This document shows, piece after piece, positions 20,441 through 28,407 of a DNA stretch of 64,000 nucleotides. How positions within the stretch are numbered: the stretch's first letter is position 1; each line of letters opens with the position of its first letter. The DNA comes from Prosthecobacter sp. (GTDB lineage: Bacteria > Verrucomicrobiota > Verrucomicrobiia > Verrucomicrobiales > Verrucomicrobiaceae), in NCBI RefSeq assembly GCF_029946185.1, contig NZ_JAQSEA010000279.1:52372-116371 (forward strand). The letters are read 5' to 3'. Position numbers and translations under genes: made by a program. Under the pieces are notes generated by a model that did not search any database, had not been told where the DNA came from, and saw only the letters and a program-made list of their open reading frames with translations.

Positions 20441-20968
20441 ATGTCACACAAATCTGTCTTCTGCATCGCAACCACCATGGGTCAGGCTGAACGCATCGTT
20501 GAACGCCTGCAATCCAGCGGCTTTCCTACCAGCGATATCTCCGTCCTGCTGCCAGACACCTCCGGCCACGGTGACTTCGGTCATGTGAAGTCCACCAAGG
20601 CCTCTGAAGGCATCGCCGCAGGTGCCACCACCGGCGGCCTGGCTGGCGGCACCATCGGCCTGCTGGCGGGCATCGGCGCGCTTGCCATTCCTGGCCTCGG
20701 GCCCTTCATCGCTGCCGGCCCCATCATGGCAGCCCTCAGCGGTGCTGCTGTCGGCGCGACCGCTGGCGGCGTAGTCGGCGGCTTGATCGGCCTCGGCATT
20801 CCCGAGATCGAAGCCAAACGTTATGAGGACAGCCTCAAGAAGGGCAACTACCTCATCTCCGTGCATGCTGCCAATGGCGACCTTATCGACCGCGCCAAGA
20901 AAATCTTCGAAGACGAGGGCGCTGAAGACATCAGCACCATCGGCGAAGAGAAGGCCCCCAAAGCCTGA
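20441..20968 (+). CDS. Glycine-zipper membrane protein, YflT-like stress family
   Basis: This encodes 175 residues. The N-terminal domain (MGQAERIVERLQSSGF, then DISVLLPD) resembles the general-stress YflT / DUF1269 type fold. The middle is a strongly hydrophobic glycine zipper (about 65-130, repeats such as GAAVGATAGGVVGGLIG) and the C-terminal tail returns to an alpha/beta segment. It probably inserts in the inner membrane and responds to stress. It sits just after the BON gene and is closed by a strong terminator. Confidence 0.82.
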   Translation: MSHKSVFCIATTMGQAERIVERLQSSGFPTSDISVLLPDTSGHGDFGHVKSTKASEGIAAGATTGGLAGGTIGLLAGIGALAIPGLGPFIAAGPIMAALSGAAVGATAGGVVGGLIGLGIPEIEAKRYEDSLKKGNYLISVHAANGDLIDRAKKIFEDEGAEDISTIGEEKAPKA

Positions 20969-20993
20969 GTTCCGGCACCACGCCCACTCCACG

Positions 20994-21027
20994 AAAATCC
21001 TGCGCGGCTCGCTGCGCAGGATTTTTT
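20994..21027 (+). terminator. Rho-independent terminator
   Basis: A 12-bp perfect stem (AAAATCCTGCGC with GCGCAGGATTTT), 8-base loop, ending in a six-T run. It closes the BON / glycine-zipper unit. Confidence 0.9.
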
Positions 21028-21213
21028 GTGGCTTGGCCAAATCTCAAGACCGTGACGGCGGGAGTTCAGCTTGAAGGCAGGGCAGGACAGTGGACGCATA
21101 AGTCCGCGATGCAGCCCAGAGTCGATATTGCCAGCACAGGACTGTTCTAGGTCACGAGTTCTACACGGAGCCGAAGGGTCAAAAGTTAATCCAGGTTTTA
21201 AACCATTCATCTC

Positions 21214-21651
21214 ATGAAACCGCACAAGCAGACTTACTTCGGCATCTTTGCCAAATTCATCTCACGAGCCGCAGGTAAACCCGCGGCTTTCTGTCTTGCA
21301 GGGATCATCGTTCTCATCTGGGCTGTGTTGGGTCCGGTGTTCAATTTCAGTGATACCTGGCAGCTTGTCATCAATACCGGCACCACGATTGTGACGTTCC
21401 TCATGGTTTTTTTGATTCAGAACAGTCAGAACCGTGACTCTGAAGCCATGCACGTCAAACTCGACGAATTGATCCGCTCCGTCTCTGGAGCCCAAAATGA
21501 GCTTTTGGATTTGGAGGATATGGAGGAGGATGATCTGGACAAAGTGCGGGCCAGGTATGGAGCACTCGCCGAGAAGGCGCGCGTCACTCTCGAAAAAAAG
21601 AAACCGAAAAAAGCGCCCGCAAAGAAGAGCGCAAAAAAGCCGCGTAAATGA
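21214..21651 (+). CDS. Low-affinity iron permease family protein
   Basis: This encodes 145 residues. Two hydrophobic helices (about 22-45 and 50-70) frame the family signature: FNFSDTWQLVINTGTTIVTFLMVFL, then IQNSQNRDSEAMHVKLDEL. A Lys-rich tail (KKKPKKAPAKKSAKK) ends the protein. The family is named after fungal low-affinity iron transport, but bacterial members are short and their transport role is not established. Confidence 0.85.
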   Translation: MKPHKQTYFGIFAKFISRAAGKPAAFCLAGIIVLIWAVLGPVFNFSDTWQLVINTGTTIVTFLMVFLIQNSQNRDSEAMHVKLDELIRSVSGAQNELLDLEDMEEDDLDKVRARYGALAEKARVTLEKKKPKKAPAKKSAKKPRK

Positions 21652-21887
21652 CCGCGTTGATCCTCTGTTCTGCTGCCCCCTATCGCCCCTCAGGCACCGC
21701 GAACTGCTGACCCGAGATCACCTGCCGGCCTGCTTCCCCGGCACCTGGATTGCCTTGCTTCTGCACGCGATTTCTATGAACGTAGCAGCCAGCCCACCAC
21801 GCCCTGTGCACAGCCTCCGCTTCCTCCGACTTGATCTCCTCCCGCGCAGCCCCGAGGCCGGATTGCTCGTGTTCGCGCCGAACCCGG

Positions 21888-22055
21888 ATGAATGACCGCA
21901 GGCCAGCGAAGGGCATTCCTCTGCGCTTGTTCGATCCGCGCGAGGGGAACATGGCGTTCAAACTGGAGCCGATCTGCGCTGGGGCGGATTTCTCGCAGCC
22001 GCAGCGCTGCAACTATTTTACGATCCTATGGATTCGGGAAGGCTTATCTGCGGAA
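21888..22055 (+). pseudogene. Remnant of an AraC-type regulator N-terminus
   Basis: About 56 codons read like the start of an AraC-family ligand-binding domain (IPLRLFDPREG, then SQPQRCNYFTILWIREG, matching the common HRHNYYEIFWITEG block). The frame then loses similarity and stops, and no helix-turn-helix follows. Nothing else coding is seen in 21652-22200. Confidence 0.5.
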
Positions 22056-22204
22056 ACCTCGCTGAAAAATTCGTTCGCACCCACCCCTTTTAGGCCGCGA
22101 ACTCCCCACGTCGGAACAGGAATCGAAAGGCAGTTCGGCACCCGTCGCAGATACGGGCTGCAATTCTTGAAGGGTTCGCGATGGCAGTCGTCTTGAAATC
22201 CAGC

Positions 22205-23197
22205 TTAAAACAGGTGATACGCCTTCCCCTCCCACTCCTGCTTCAGGGCGGGATTATCCACATGCCGCAGCAGGTCGTAGTAGCTGTAGGGGTACTTGAA
22301 GACGTGCCCGATGTCCACGGCGTGGTCGCCACGCTTTTCCCAGTACTCGGCGCTGTTCGGGCGCAGCGCGCTGGGTTTGTGCTCCGCGCGGGTCTTGTCC
22401 TCCGGTTGAGGTCCGTTGCGCGTGACGGATACGTACTTGCGGAAGGCAGTGCGGCAGCTTTCGGCCCATTCCACATCGCCCATGGCGGCGAGCTCGACGA
22501 GTGCCTGGCCAAAGGTGAGCATGTGCCCGGTGAAGCCCTGTCCATGACCCATGAAGCGATCCACGGTCGCGCTGGCCTCACGCAGGACGAATTCCGACGC
22601 GGCGGCTGTGTCGGAGAAGGGCGGGGGATCCACCTCGGGGCGCGGGTCGATGTCACGCCAGGGCTTGATGGCGCGGATGAGTTTGCATACGCCGTCGATT
22701 CGCTTGGGTGTGGCGGCGCTGGGCAGCATGCGGAAGCCTTTGATCGCCAGCATGGCGAAGATGGCGTTGTGCCCCACTTCGCGCAGCACACCTTGGCCGC
22801 CCGCGAGCGCGAGGCCGATTTTGCTGATCAACGCGGGGTCCGGCGCCTCCTCAGGAAAGGGTTTGCAAAGCGGCGATGAAGCCCAGTTGAGGTCGAATAG
22901 TTGGGCGATGCGGGCCGTGGCTTTGTCGTCCATCTGGTTGTCCACGCACATCAGGTGCGCGGAAACGAGACTGGCCCCGCGATGACCATCCGTGAAGTAG
23001 TTCATCTCATGGGCGCGGGAGAGCGCATTGAGCCCCAGCAGCACGAGGCGTTTCTCTGCTGGATCATGCTCCCCATCGGCAGCTTTGCCACCTTGCAGCA
23101 CCGTGCCCGTCAGCACGCTGCAAAGGCCGGATGACGACAACGCAGCAAATTCCCGCCGGCTAAAGTTTCTTTTCAGGGAGTACGATGGTTGGTTCAT
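22205..23197 (-). CDS. Tat-exported hypothetical protein
   Basis: This encodes 330 residues with a twin-arginine-like signal (NFSRREFAALSSSGL). The mature part is alpha-helical and Trp/His-containing, with REVGHNAIFAMLAIKGFRML, WRDIDPRPEVDPPP and HAVDIGHVFKYPYSYYDLLRH. I do not recognise the family; it could be a helical-toroid protein. The convergent left side is the AraC remnant; the gene on its right is transcribed divergently after 150 bp. Confidence 0.75.
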   Translation of the reverse strand: MNQPSYSLKRNFSRREFAALSSSGLCSVLTGTVLQGGKAADGEHDPAEKRLVLLGLNALSRAHEMNYFTDGHRGASLVSAHLMCVDNQMDDKATARIAQLFDLNWASSPLCKPFPEEAPDPALISKIGLALAGGQGVLREVGHNAIFAMLAIKGFRMLPSAATPKRIDGVCKLIRAIKPWRDIDPRPEVDPPPFSDTAAASEFVLREASATVDRFMGHGQGFTGHMLTFGQALVELAAMGDVEWAESCRTAFRKYVSVTRNGPQPEDKTRAEHKPSALRPNSAEYWEKRGDHAVDIGHVFKYPYSYYDLLRHVDNPALKQEWEGKAYHLF

Positions 23198-23347
23198 GAG
23201 GTGCGGGTTGGGAAGGATCGCATCTGTTAGAACGAGACCCGACAGGTATCTCTAGCCAAACCGTTCCATCTCCTGAAGTCGTTCCAGAAATAACACCCGG
23301 CGAATGTTTGATCGAAAGGCCGCGCGGCTGCGGCGTAGTCCTTGCGC

Positions 23348-24235
23348 ATGTTTGTTTCTCCACGTTTTCTCTCCCCGGTGCTGGGCCTCGCGCTCACGAT
23401 TTTTGTCTCTGCCAAAGAGCCCTTCAAGCCCAATCTCGGCCCCGATCTGCCGCGCATCACCGTGACCTGCGGGGATGTGACGCTGCTGCTGCGCCAGGTC
23501 ACGCAGTGGACGCCTGGCCGCATTGATTTTCGCGGCAAGCCGATGACGACCGAGAGCAGCGCCTACGGCACCGTGTTCTCATTTCCTGATGTCGGCTTCA
23601 TCGGCACCGCGCATCTGGAAAATGAACCCGAGAAGCTGCAGGCACTCGACTTTTTCCTCGATGATAAACTCATCGAAGCACCCACGGCAGAGCTCAAGGG
23701 CGGCGGTTTTCGACTGGAGCGGAAGTCACGCATCCGCGCCTTTGATCTGACAAATATCACCGAGATCAAAGACCACCGCCTGTATGAAACCACCACCGTC
23801 CACACCGCCGAGGCTGTGCCGCTGAAGCTGGTGTACCACTTCATGCACGCGTGGCGGCCCACGGTCTCCGCCTTCCTCGCGGGCAGCGATGCCGCGCCTG
23901 AAAAGCAGATCTCCGGCCCGCTGCGCGATGACACGGAGGTGGTGCGGAAGTTTTACATCAATGAGCGTGTGGACTGGATGGCTGTGTATGAGCCGCAGAG
24001 CGGGCAGTTCGCCGTGTCGCGCCTGCTGCAGGCACCGGAGCTGGGAGGTCAGATCGCGACCATCTGGAACGTGCCCGGCACCTACCGGAAGTTTTACCTC
24101 AAGTGCTTCAACAACGCCACCGTGCCCGCCGACTTCACCGGCACCTGGCGCATGGTCACCGCCTTTGGCAGCAGCCCGCCGGAAGCTTGGGAAGCCGCCG
24201 CACGCACCCTTGCGGCGCAACTTCAGGCCAGGTGA
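23348..24235 (+). CDS. Exported hypothetical protein
   Basis: This encodes 295 residues from the ATG at 23348 (signal peptide about 1-22). The mature protein is beta-rich, with ITVTCGDVTLLLRQVTQWTP, TVFSFPDVGFIGTAHLENEP and a Trp/Tyr-rich second half (WNVPGTYRKFYLKCFNN). It resembles a carbohydrate-binding-like sandwich but no family can be named. It is separated by 104 bp from the pseudouridine synthase gene and shares its strand. Confidence 0.75.
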   Translation: MFVSPRFLSPVLGLALTIFVSAKEPFKPNLGPDLPRITVTCGDVTLLLRQVTQWTPGRIDFRGKPMTTESSAYGTVFSFPDVGFIGTAHLENEPEKLQALDFFLDDKLIEAPTAELKGGGFRLERKSRIRAFDLTNITEIKDHRLYETTTVHTAEAVPLKLVYHFMHAWRPTVSAFLAGSDAAPEKQISGPLRDDTEVVRKFYINERVDWMAVYEPQSGQFAVSRLLQAPELGGQIATIWNVPGTYRKFYLKCFNNATVPADFTGTWRMVTAFGSSPPEAWEAAARTLAAQLQAR

Positions 24236-24339
24236 TTTTGATCTTCGATGCCCAAACGGAGAATCCCCACAGGGTGCATTTCCCGCATGACATCACTCGC
24301 TGAGCAGGGAGCATCCGCCCCACTTTGTCCCAATCCCAC

Positions 24340-25035
24340 ATGCGCCGCCTCGATCAACTGCTCTCCGCCCTCGGTTACTGCTCACGCCGGGAGGCCATGG
24401 CCTTTGTCAAAGAGGGCCGCGTGAAGTTGAGCGGCACCGTGCTGAAGCGTTCGGACCAGCGCGTGGATTCCGCTCTCATCACCGTCGATGACGAACCGCT
24501 CGAAGCGCCTGACGGCCTGCTGGCGATGCTGCACAAGCCCGCAGGCTACTCCTGCACGCACAGCGAGGAGGAAGGCCAAAACATCTATGAACTGCTGCCC
24601 GCGCACTGGCCGGATCGCAATCCGGCGGTGACGAGCGTGGGCCGTCTCGACAAAGACACCAGCGGACTGCTGCTGGTGTCGGACATCGGCAGCCTCGTGC
24701 ATCGCTTCACCTCTCCGAAGTCAGACATCGAGAAAACCTATCTCGTCGAAGTGGAGCGCGAACTCGATCCCGCTCTCATCGACATCTTTGCCAAAGGCGA
24801 TCTCATGCTCCGCAGCGAGGACAAACCCTGCCTGCCGGCGAAATTGGAAATCGTTTCCAGCCAGACCGCCCGCCTCACCATCACCGAAGGCCGTTACCAT
24901 CAGGTGCGCCGCATGTTCGCCAGCCAGGGCTGGCATGTGGAGCAGTTACACCGCGAACGCTTCGGTCCGTATGAACTCGGCGATCTTGCGGAAGGCGAGT
25001 GGCGCATGCTTTCGCTGGAACAAGTGCAGCGCTGA
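24340..25035 (+). CDS. rsuA: 16S rRNA pseudouridine synthase (RsuA type)
   Basis: This encodes 231 residues from the ATG at 24340. An N-terminal S4 RNA-binding domain (MRRLDQLLSALGYCSRREA) is followed by the synthase domain with the catalytic aspartate in GRLDKDTSGLLL and the closing motif EGRYHQVRRMFAS. It modifies one uridine of small-subunit rRNA; RsuA versus a near paralogue cannot be settled by eye. The next gene starts 17 bp downstream. Confidence 0.9.
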   Translation: MRRLDQLLSALGYCSRREAMAFVKEGRVKLSGTVLKRSDQRVDSALITVDDEPLEAPDGLLAMLHKPAGYSCTHSEEEGQNIYELLPAHWPDRNPAVTSVGRLDKDTSGLLLVSDIGSLVHRFTSPKSDIEKTYLVEVERELDPALIDIFAKGDLMLRSEDKPCLPAKLEIVSSQTARLTITEGRYHQVRRMFASQGWHVEQLHRERFGPYELGDLAEGEWRMLSLEQVQR

Positions 25036-25052
25036 GCACGTTCACGGCAGTC

Positions 25053-26507
25053 ATGAAACTGCTGCTCACTTTCTTTGCGCTGGCCTGCACCTCCATCGCG
25101 TTCGCAGACCGACCGAACATCCTGCTCGTGCTGGATGATGATCTCGGCTACGGCGATCTCGGCTGCTACGGATCAAAGGATGTGTTCACGCCCAATGTGG
25201 ACAAATTTGCCGCCGAGGGACTGCGCTTCACCTCCTGCTATGCGGGGCATCCGAACTGCTCGCCTTCACGCACAGCAATTATGACAGGCCGTACCCCAAC
25301 GCGGGTGGGCGTGCGGGACTGGATTCCCGAGGAGTCGCCGGTGCACATGCGCCGCAGTGAGATCACCATTGCGAAGCTGCTGCATGAGTCGGGTTACGCG
25401 ACCTGCCATGCCGGCAAGTGGCACATGAATGGTGAGTTCAACCAGCCCACGCAGCCGCAGCCGAATGATCATGGCTTTGATCATTGGTTCGCGACGCATA
25501 ACAACGCCTACCCCAATCACCACAACCCGGACAATTTTGTGCGCAACAGCGCCGAGGTCGGCAAGCTCGAAGGCTACGCTGCGCATCTGGTGGCAGATGA
25601 GGCCATGCGGTGGCTGGATGCACGGGACAACAGCAAGCCCTTCTTTGCCTACGTCTGCTTTCATGAGCCTCATGAACCCATATCCTCGGATCCTAGGTAC
25701 TCCGCGCTCTATCATTCGGACGATCCCAGCTTCAATGGCCATCATGGCAACATCTCGCAGATGGATGATGCCTTTGGCCGACTGATGAAAAAGCTGGATG
25801 ATGAGGGACTGCGGGAGAACACCCTCGTCCTCTTTACCAGCGACAACGGCCCGGCCATCACCGCGCAGCATCCGCACGGCTCCTCTGGGCCGCTGCGCGA
25901 TAAAAAAGGCAGCATGTGGGAGGGCGGCATCCGCATCCCTGGCATTCTGCGCTGGCCCGGCAAAACGAAGCCCGGCACGGTGAGCGATGAGCCGATCAGC
26001 GGCGTGGATTTCCTGCCGACGATGTGCGCTGTCGCCGGACTGCAGGCTCCGCAAGACCGCGTGATCGACGGTGCCAGCTGGCTGCCAGTGCTGGAAGGCC
26101 ACAAGGTGGAGCGCAAGACGCCGCTCTACTGGCACTTCAACCGCGCCTCCAGCGAGCCCAAGGTTGCCATGCGAGTGGGCGGCTGGAAAATCCTCGCGGC
26201 GCTCGACAAGCCAGCTCCGACACGAGGCAACGACATCACCGAGCAAACCGAACGCGATTTCAAGGAGGCCGTGCTGCAGGATTTCATGCTGTTTGATCTC
26301 AGCAAAGACATCGGCGAGCAGAACGATCTGGCGTCGACCGAGGCCGCCAAGCTGGCGGAGCTGAAGGAACTGCTGCAGGCCAAATACGCTGATGTGCAGA
26401 ATGAGGCTCCGATCTGGCCGGTGTGGAAGTTCACCGGAGCCGAGGGAAAAAAGATCGAGTGGCCGAACTATGTGAAGCACAAAAAAACAGCGCCCAAGAA
26501 ACCTTGA
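25053..26507 (+). CDS. Exported sulfatase
   Basis: This encodes 484 residues from the ATG at 25053, which is followed by a signal peptide (1-18). It is a type I sulfatase: the N-terminal metal site is LDDDLGYGDLGCYG, and the formylglycine motif is C69-S-P-S-R followed by TAIMTGR. The cysteine type needs a formylglycine-generating enzyme; the SUMF1-like domain at 642-1940 lacks the needed cysteines, so the maturase must be elsewhere. It likely desulfates a polysaccharide or small ester in the periplasm. Its last codons overlap a terminator of the opposite-strand gene. Confidence 0.93.
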   Translation: MKLLLTFFALACTSIAFADRPNILLVLDDDLGYGDLGCYGSKDVFTPNVDKFAAEGLRFTSCYAGHPNCSPSRTAIMTGRTPTRVGVRDWIPEESPVHMRRSEITIAKLLHESGYATCHAGKWHMNGEFNQPTQPQPNDHGFDHWFATHNNAYPNHHNPDNFVRNSAEVGKLEGYAAHLVADEAMRWLDARDNSKPFFAYVCFHEPHEPISSDPRYSALYHSDDPSFNGHHGNISQMDDAFGRLMKKLDDEGLRENTLVLFTSDNGPAITAQHPHGSSGPLRDKKGSMWEGGIRIPGILRWPGKTKPGTVSDEPISGVDFLPTMCAVAGLQAPQDRVIDGASWLPVLEGHKVERKTPLYWHFNRASSEPKVAMRVGGWKILAALDKPAPTRGNDITEQTERDFKEAVLQDFMLFDLSKDIGEQNDLASTEAAKLAELKELLQAKYADVQNEAPIWPVWKFTGAEGKKIEWPNYVKHKKTAPKKP

Positions 26508-26513
26508 GCGCTG
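26481..26513 (-). terminator. Minus-strand terminator inside the sulfatase 3' end
   Basis: Read on the minus strand: CAGCGC-t-CAAG-gttt-CTTG-g-GCGCTG then seven Ts. It terminates the Gly/Tyr-rich lipoprotein gene and encodes, on the plus strand, the Lys-rich tail and stop of the sulfatase. Confidence 0.8.
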
Positions 26514-26547
26514 CGTGAGAGAGGCTGGAGCGGACCGCGAAGGAAGA

Positions 26548-27081
26548 TCAATGATGATGACCGCCGCTGTGTCCACCGACACCACTCATCCTGTGGCTAC
26601 CGCTGCCAAAGCTGTGACTTCCACCACCCATGCTGCGACCACCGCTTCCGAAGCTACCGAAGGATCCGCCACGTCCGGAATGACCTCCGAATGGAGAACC
26701 GCCAATGTGATGGCTGGCGAAGCTGCGTCTGCCTGGCGAATAACCGCCGTAACTGTGGTTAAAAGCGGGCACATAGGGGCGGCTCAAGAAGGGTGTGCTG
26801 TAACCCCGGTTGTAGCCAACGTTGCCATAGGAGCGGTAGGGGCTCAAGTAGCCACGATTATAACTGCTGTAGCCATAGGGCCTGGAATAACCGCCGTATC
26901 CCCCGTAGCCACCCAGGCCAAGCAGAGAGCTGGAGTAATAGTTATTGTAACTTGTGCCGTAGCCGCCGTAGCCGCCACCGTATCCCACGCTGCCATAGCC
27001 GGGATATCCATACATATCGCAAGAGGAAAGCGATAGCGCGGCGATCATTGCGCCGCCCAGAAGCAGAATTTTCGATTTCAT
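26548..27081 (-). CDS. Gly/Tyr/Ser-rich low-complexity lipoprotein
   Basis: This encodes 177 residues. A signal sequence with lipobox LSSC (Cys at about 21) leads into a tract of GYGG / YGGY / GYS repeats with many Tyr, then a Gly/Ser/His region ending GGHSGGHHH. Composition, not family, is what can be said: it looks like an extracellular, possibly metal-binding or self-assembling surface protein. It is preceded by an AT-rich region (27115-27155) that probably holds its promoter, and followed by its own terminator. Confidence 0.8.
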   Translation of the reverse strand: MKSKILLLGGAMIAALSLSSCDMYGYPGYGSVGYGGGYGGYGTSYNNYYSSSLLGLGGYGGYGGYSRPYGYSSYNRGYLSPYRSYGNVGYNRGYSTPFLSRPYVPAFNHSYGGYSPGRRSFASHHIGGSPFGGHSGRGGSFGSFGSGGRSMGGGSHSFGSGSHRMSGVGGHSGGHHH

Positions 27082-27192
27082 GACACCTGCTTCGACGCGG
27101 CCCCTCGGGAACTATTCAGAAGTATTTAAAAATAATTAAGCATCTCTTTAAAACCAACCCTGACGGCAGTTGAAAGCAGCCTGCAGCCGTGG

Positions 27193-27912
27193 ATGATGCC
27201 CGCTTTTTCCAAGCTCTTTCACATGTCCGCCGAATCTGTCACCTCCGCCATCCTGTTCACGCTCACTCCTGAAGCCGCCCGCGTCATGGGATGCTTGATC
27301 GAAAAAGAAATCACGCTGCCGGATCACTATCCGATGACGCTCAATGCGCTCGTCACGGCCTGCAATCAGACCACGAACCGCGACCCCATCGTCCGCTATG
27401 ACGAACGCACCGTGCTGCGGGCGCTGGAGTCGATGAAATCCCACGGCTACGTCTTTGAAGTCAACATCGTGGGCGGTCGCACGCTCAAGTACCGGCACAA
27501 TCTCAAGGGCAAGCTGCAAGGACTGGACCGCTCCCACATGGCGCTGCTCTGCATGCTGCTGCTGCGCGGCTCACAGACCGCAGGCGAGCTGCGCCAGCGC
27601 ACCGAACGCCTGTTTGAATTTCCCGACATGCCCAGCGTGGAAAACACGCTGGCCGAGCTCATCGGTTTCAATGAAGGCCCGCTGGTGCAATGCATCCCCG
27701 CCGGCCCGGGCCAGCGCGTGGCGCAGTTCATGCATCTGCTCTGTGGCGAGGTGGCAGGCGCAGAGGCTGCCACCCTCTCCGCCCATGCCCCGGCTGCTGC
27801 GGTGGCGGAGGATTCATCCGATGCGGACTGGCGGGCGAAGATGGAAGCGGAGATCACCCTGCTGAAGGCGCAGGTGTCGCGGCTGCAGACGCTGATCGGT
27901 GCGGTGAAGTAA
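27193..27912 (+). CDS. YceH-like (DUF480) protein
   Basis: This encodes 239 residues; ATGs at 27193, 27196 or 27223 are all possible starts. The DUF480/UPF0502 signature is clear: LTPEAARVMGCLIEKEITLPDHYP, then ALVTACNQTTNRDPIV, and a second winged-helix repeat with LLLRGSQTAGELRQRTERL. It is a tandem winged-helix protein, presumed regulatory, function unknown. A short coiled-coil tail (KMEAEITLLKAQVSRLQTLIG) ends the protein. Confidence 0.9.
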   Translation: MMPAFSKLFHMSAESVTSAILFTLTPEAARVMGCLIEKEITLPDHYPMTLNALVTACNQTTNRDPIVRYDERTVLRALESMKSHGYVFEVNIVGGRTLKYRHNLKGKLQGLDRSHMALLCMLLLRGSQTAGELRQRTERLFEFPDMPSVENTLAELIGFNEGPLVQCIPAGPGQRVAQFMHLLCGEVAGAEAATLSAHAPAAAVAEDSSDADWRAKMEAEITLLKAQVSRLQTLIGAVK

Positions 27913-27998
27913 TACCACGCACAGTTGAAAAGGGTCTGAATCCATGGCGCTTAGCAAGGGCCTTTTACGCTCTTTCGTCGCTTCGTCCCGCCACACAC

Positions 27999-28015
27999 CA
28001 GCCCTGAAAGGGCTG
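27999..28015. repeat. REP-like palindrome 6-5-6
   Basis: CAGCCC-tgaaa-GGGCTG. The 495 bp from 27913 to 28407 hold no convincing gene, only this and the following palindromes. Confidence 0.6.
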
Positions 28016-28132
28016 TGGATGATAGAGCGATTCGCAAGACTCATTTCCGACATGGCAGGTATGAGGAGGTCATACCACGATCCATTGGAACCAGTTCTGT
28101 TTCTCTTTACCTCAACCAGCCCCGCTTCCCAC

Positions 28133-28196
28133 CAGCCCTGAATGGGCTGCGTAGTCCAGCCCAGGGTCAGCCGAGCCTCAGCGAGGCGACCCTGGG
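28133..28196. repeat. REP-like palindrome cluster
   Basis: CAGCCC-tgaat-GGGCTG at 28133-28149 is a near copy of the palindrome at 27999. It is followed at 28160-28196 by a larger hairpin: CCCAGGGT with ACCCTGGG as outer arms, GCCTC-agc-GAGGC as inner stem. Confidence 0.65.
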
Positions 28197-28407
28197 TATG
28201 GCAGACAATTCCGGGCAGCAAACCCAGCACGCCTCCATGCCACGCCGGGTTCCAGCAGCGTCTGCAGCGTGCCCCGCAGCACCCCTCTGCCGCAGGCTTC
28301 CATGGCTGCCATCCTACGCTTGACCGCTGCCTCCGAAAACCACCGCAAACTCTCTTACAGTCTGCCATTCATTCAGACTCATGTTCATCTGCTCTTGGTA
28401 TAACAAA

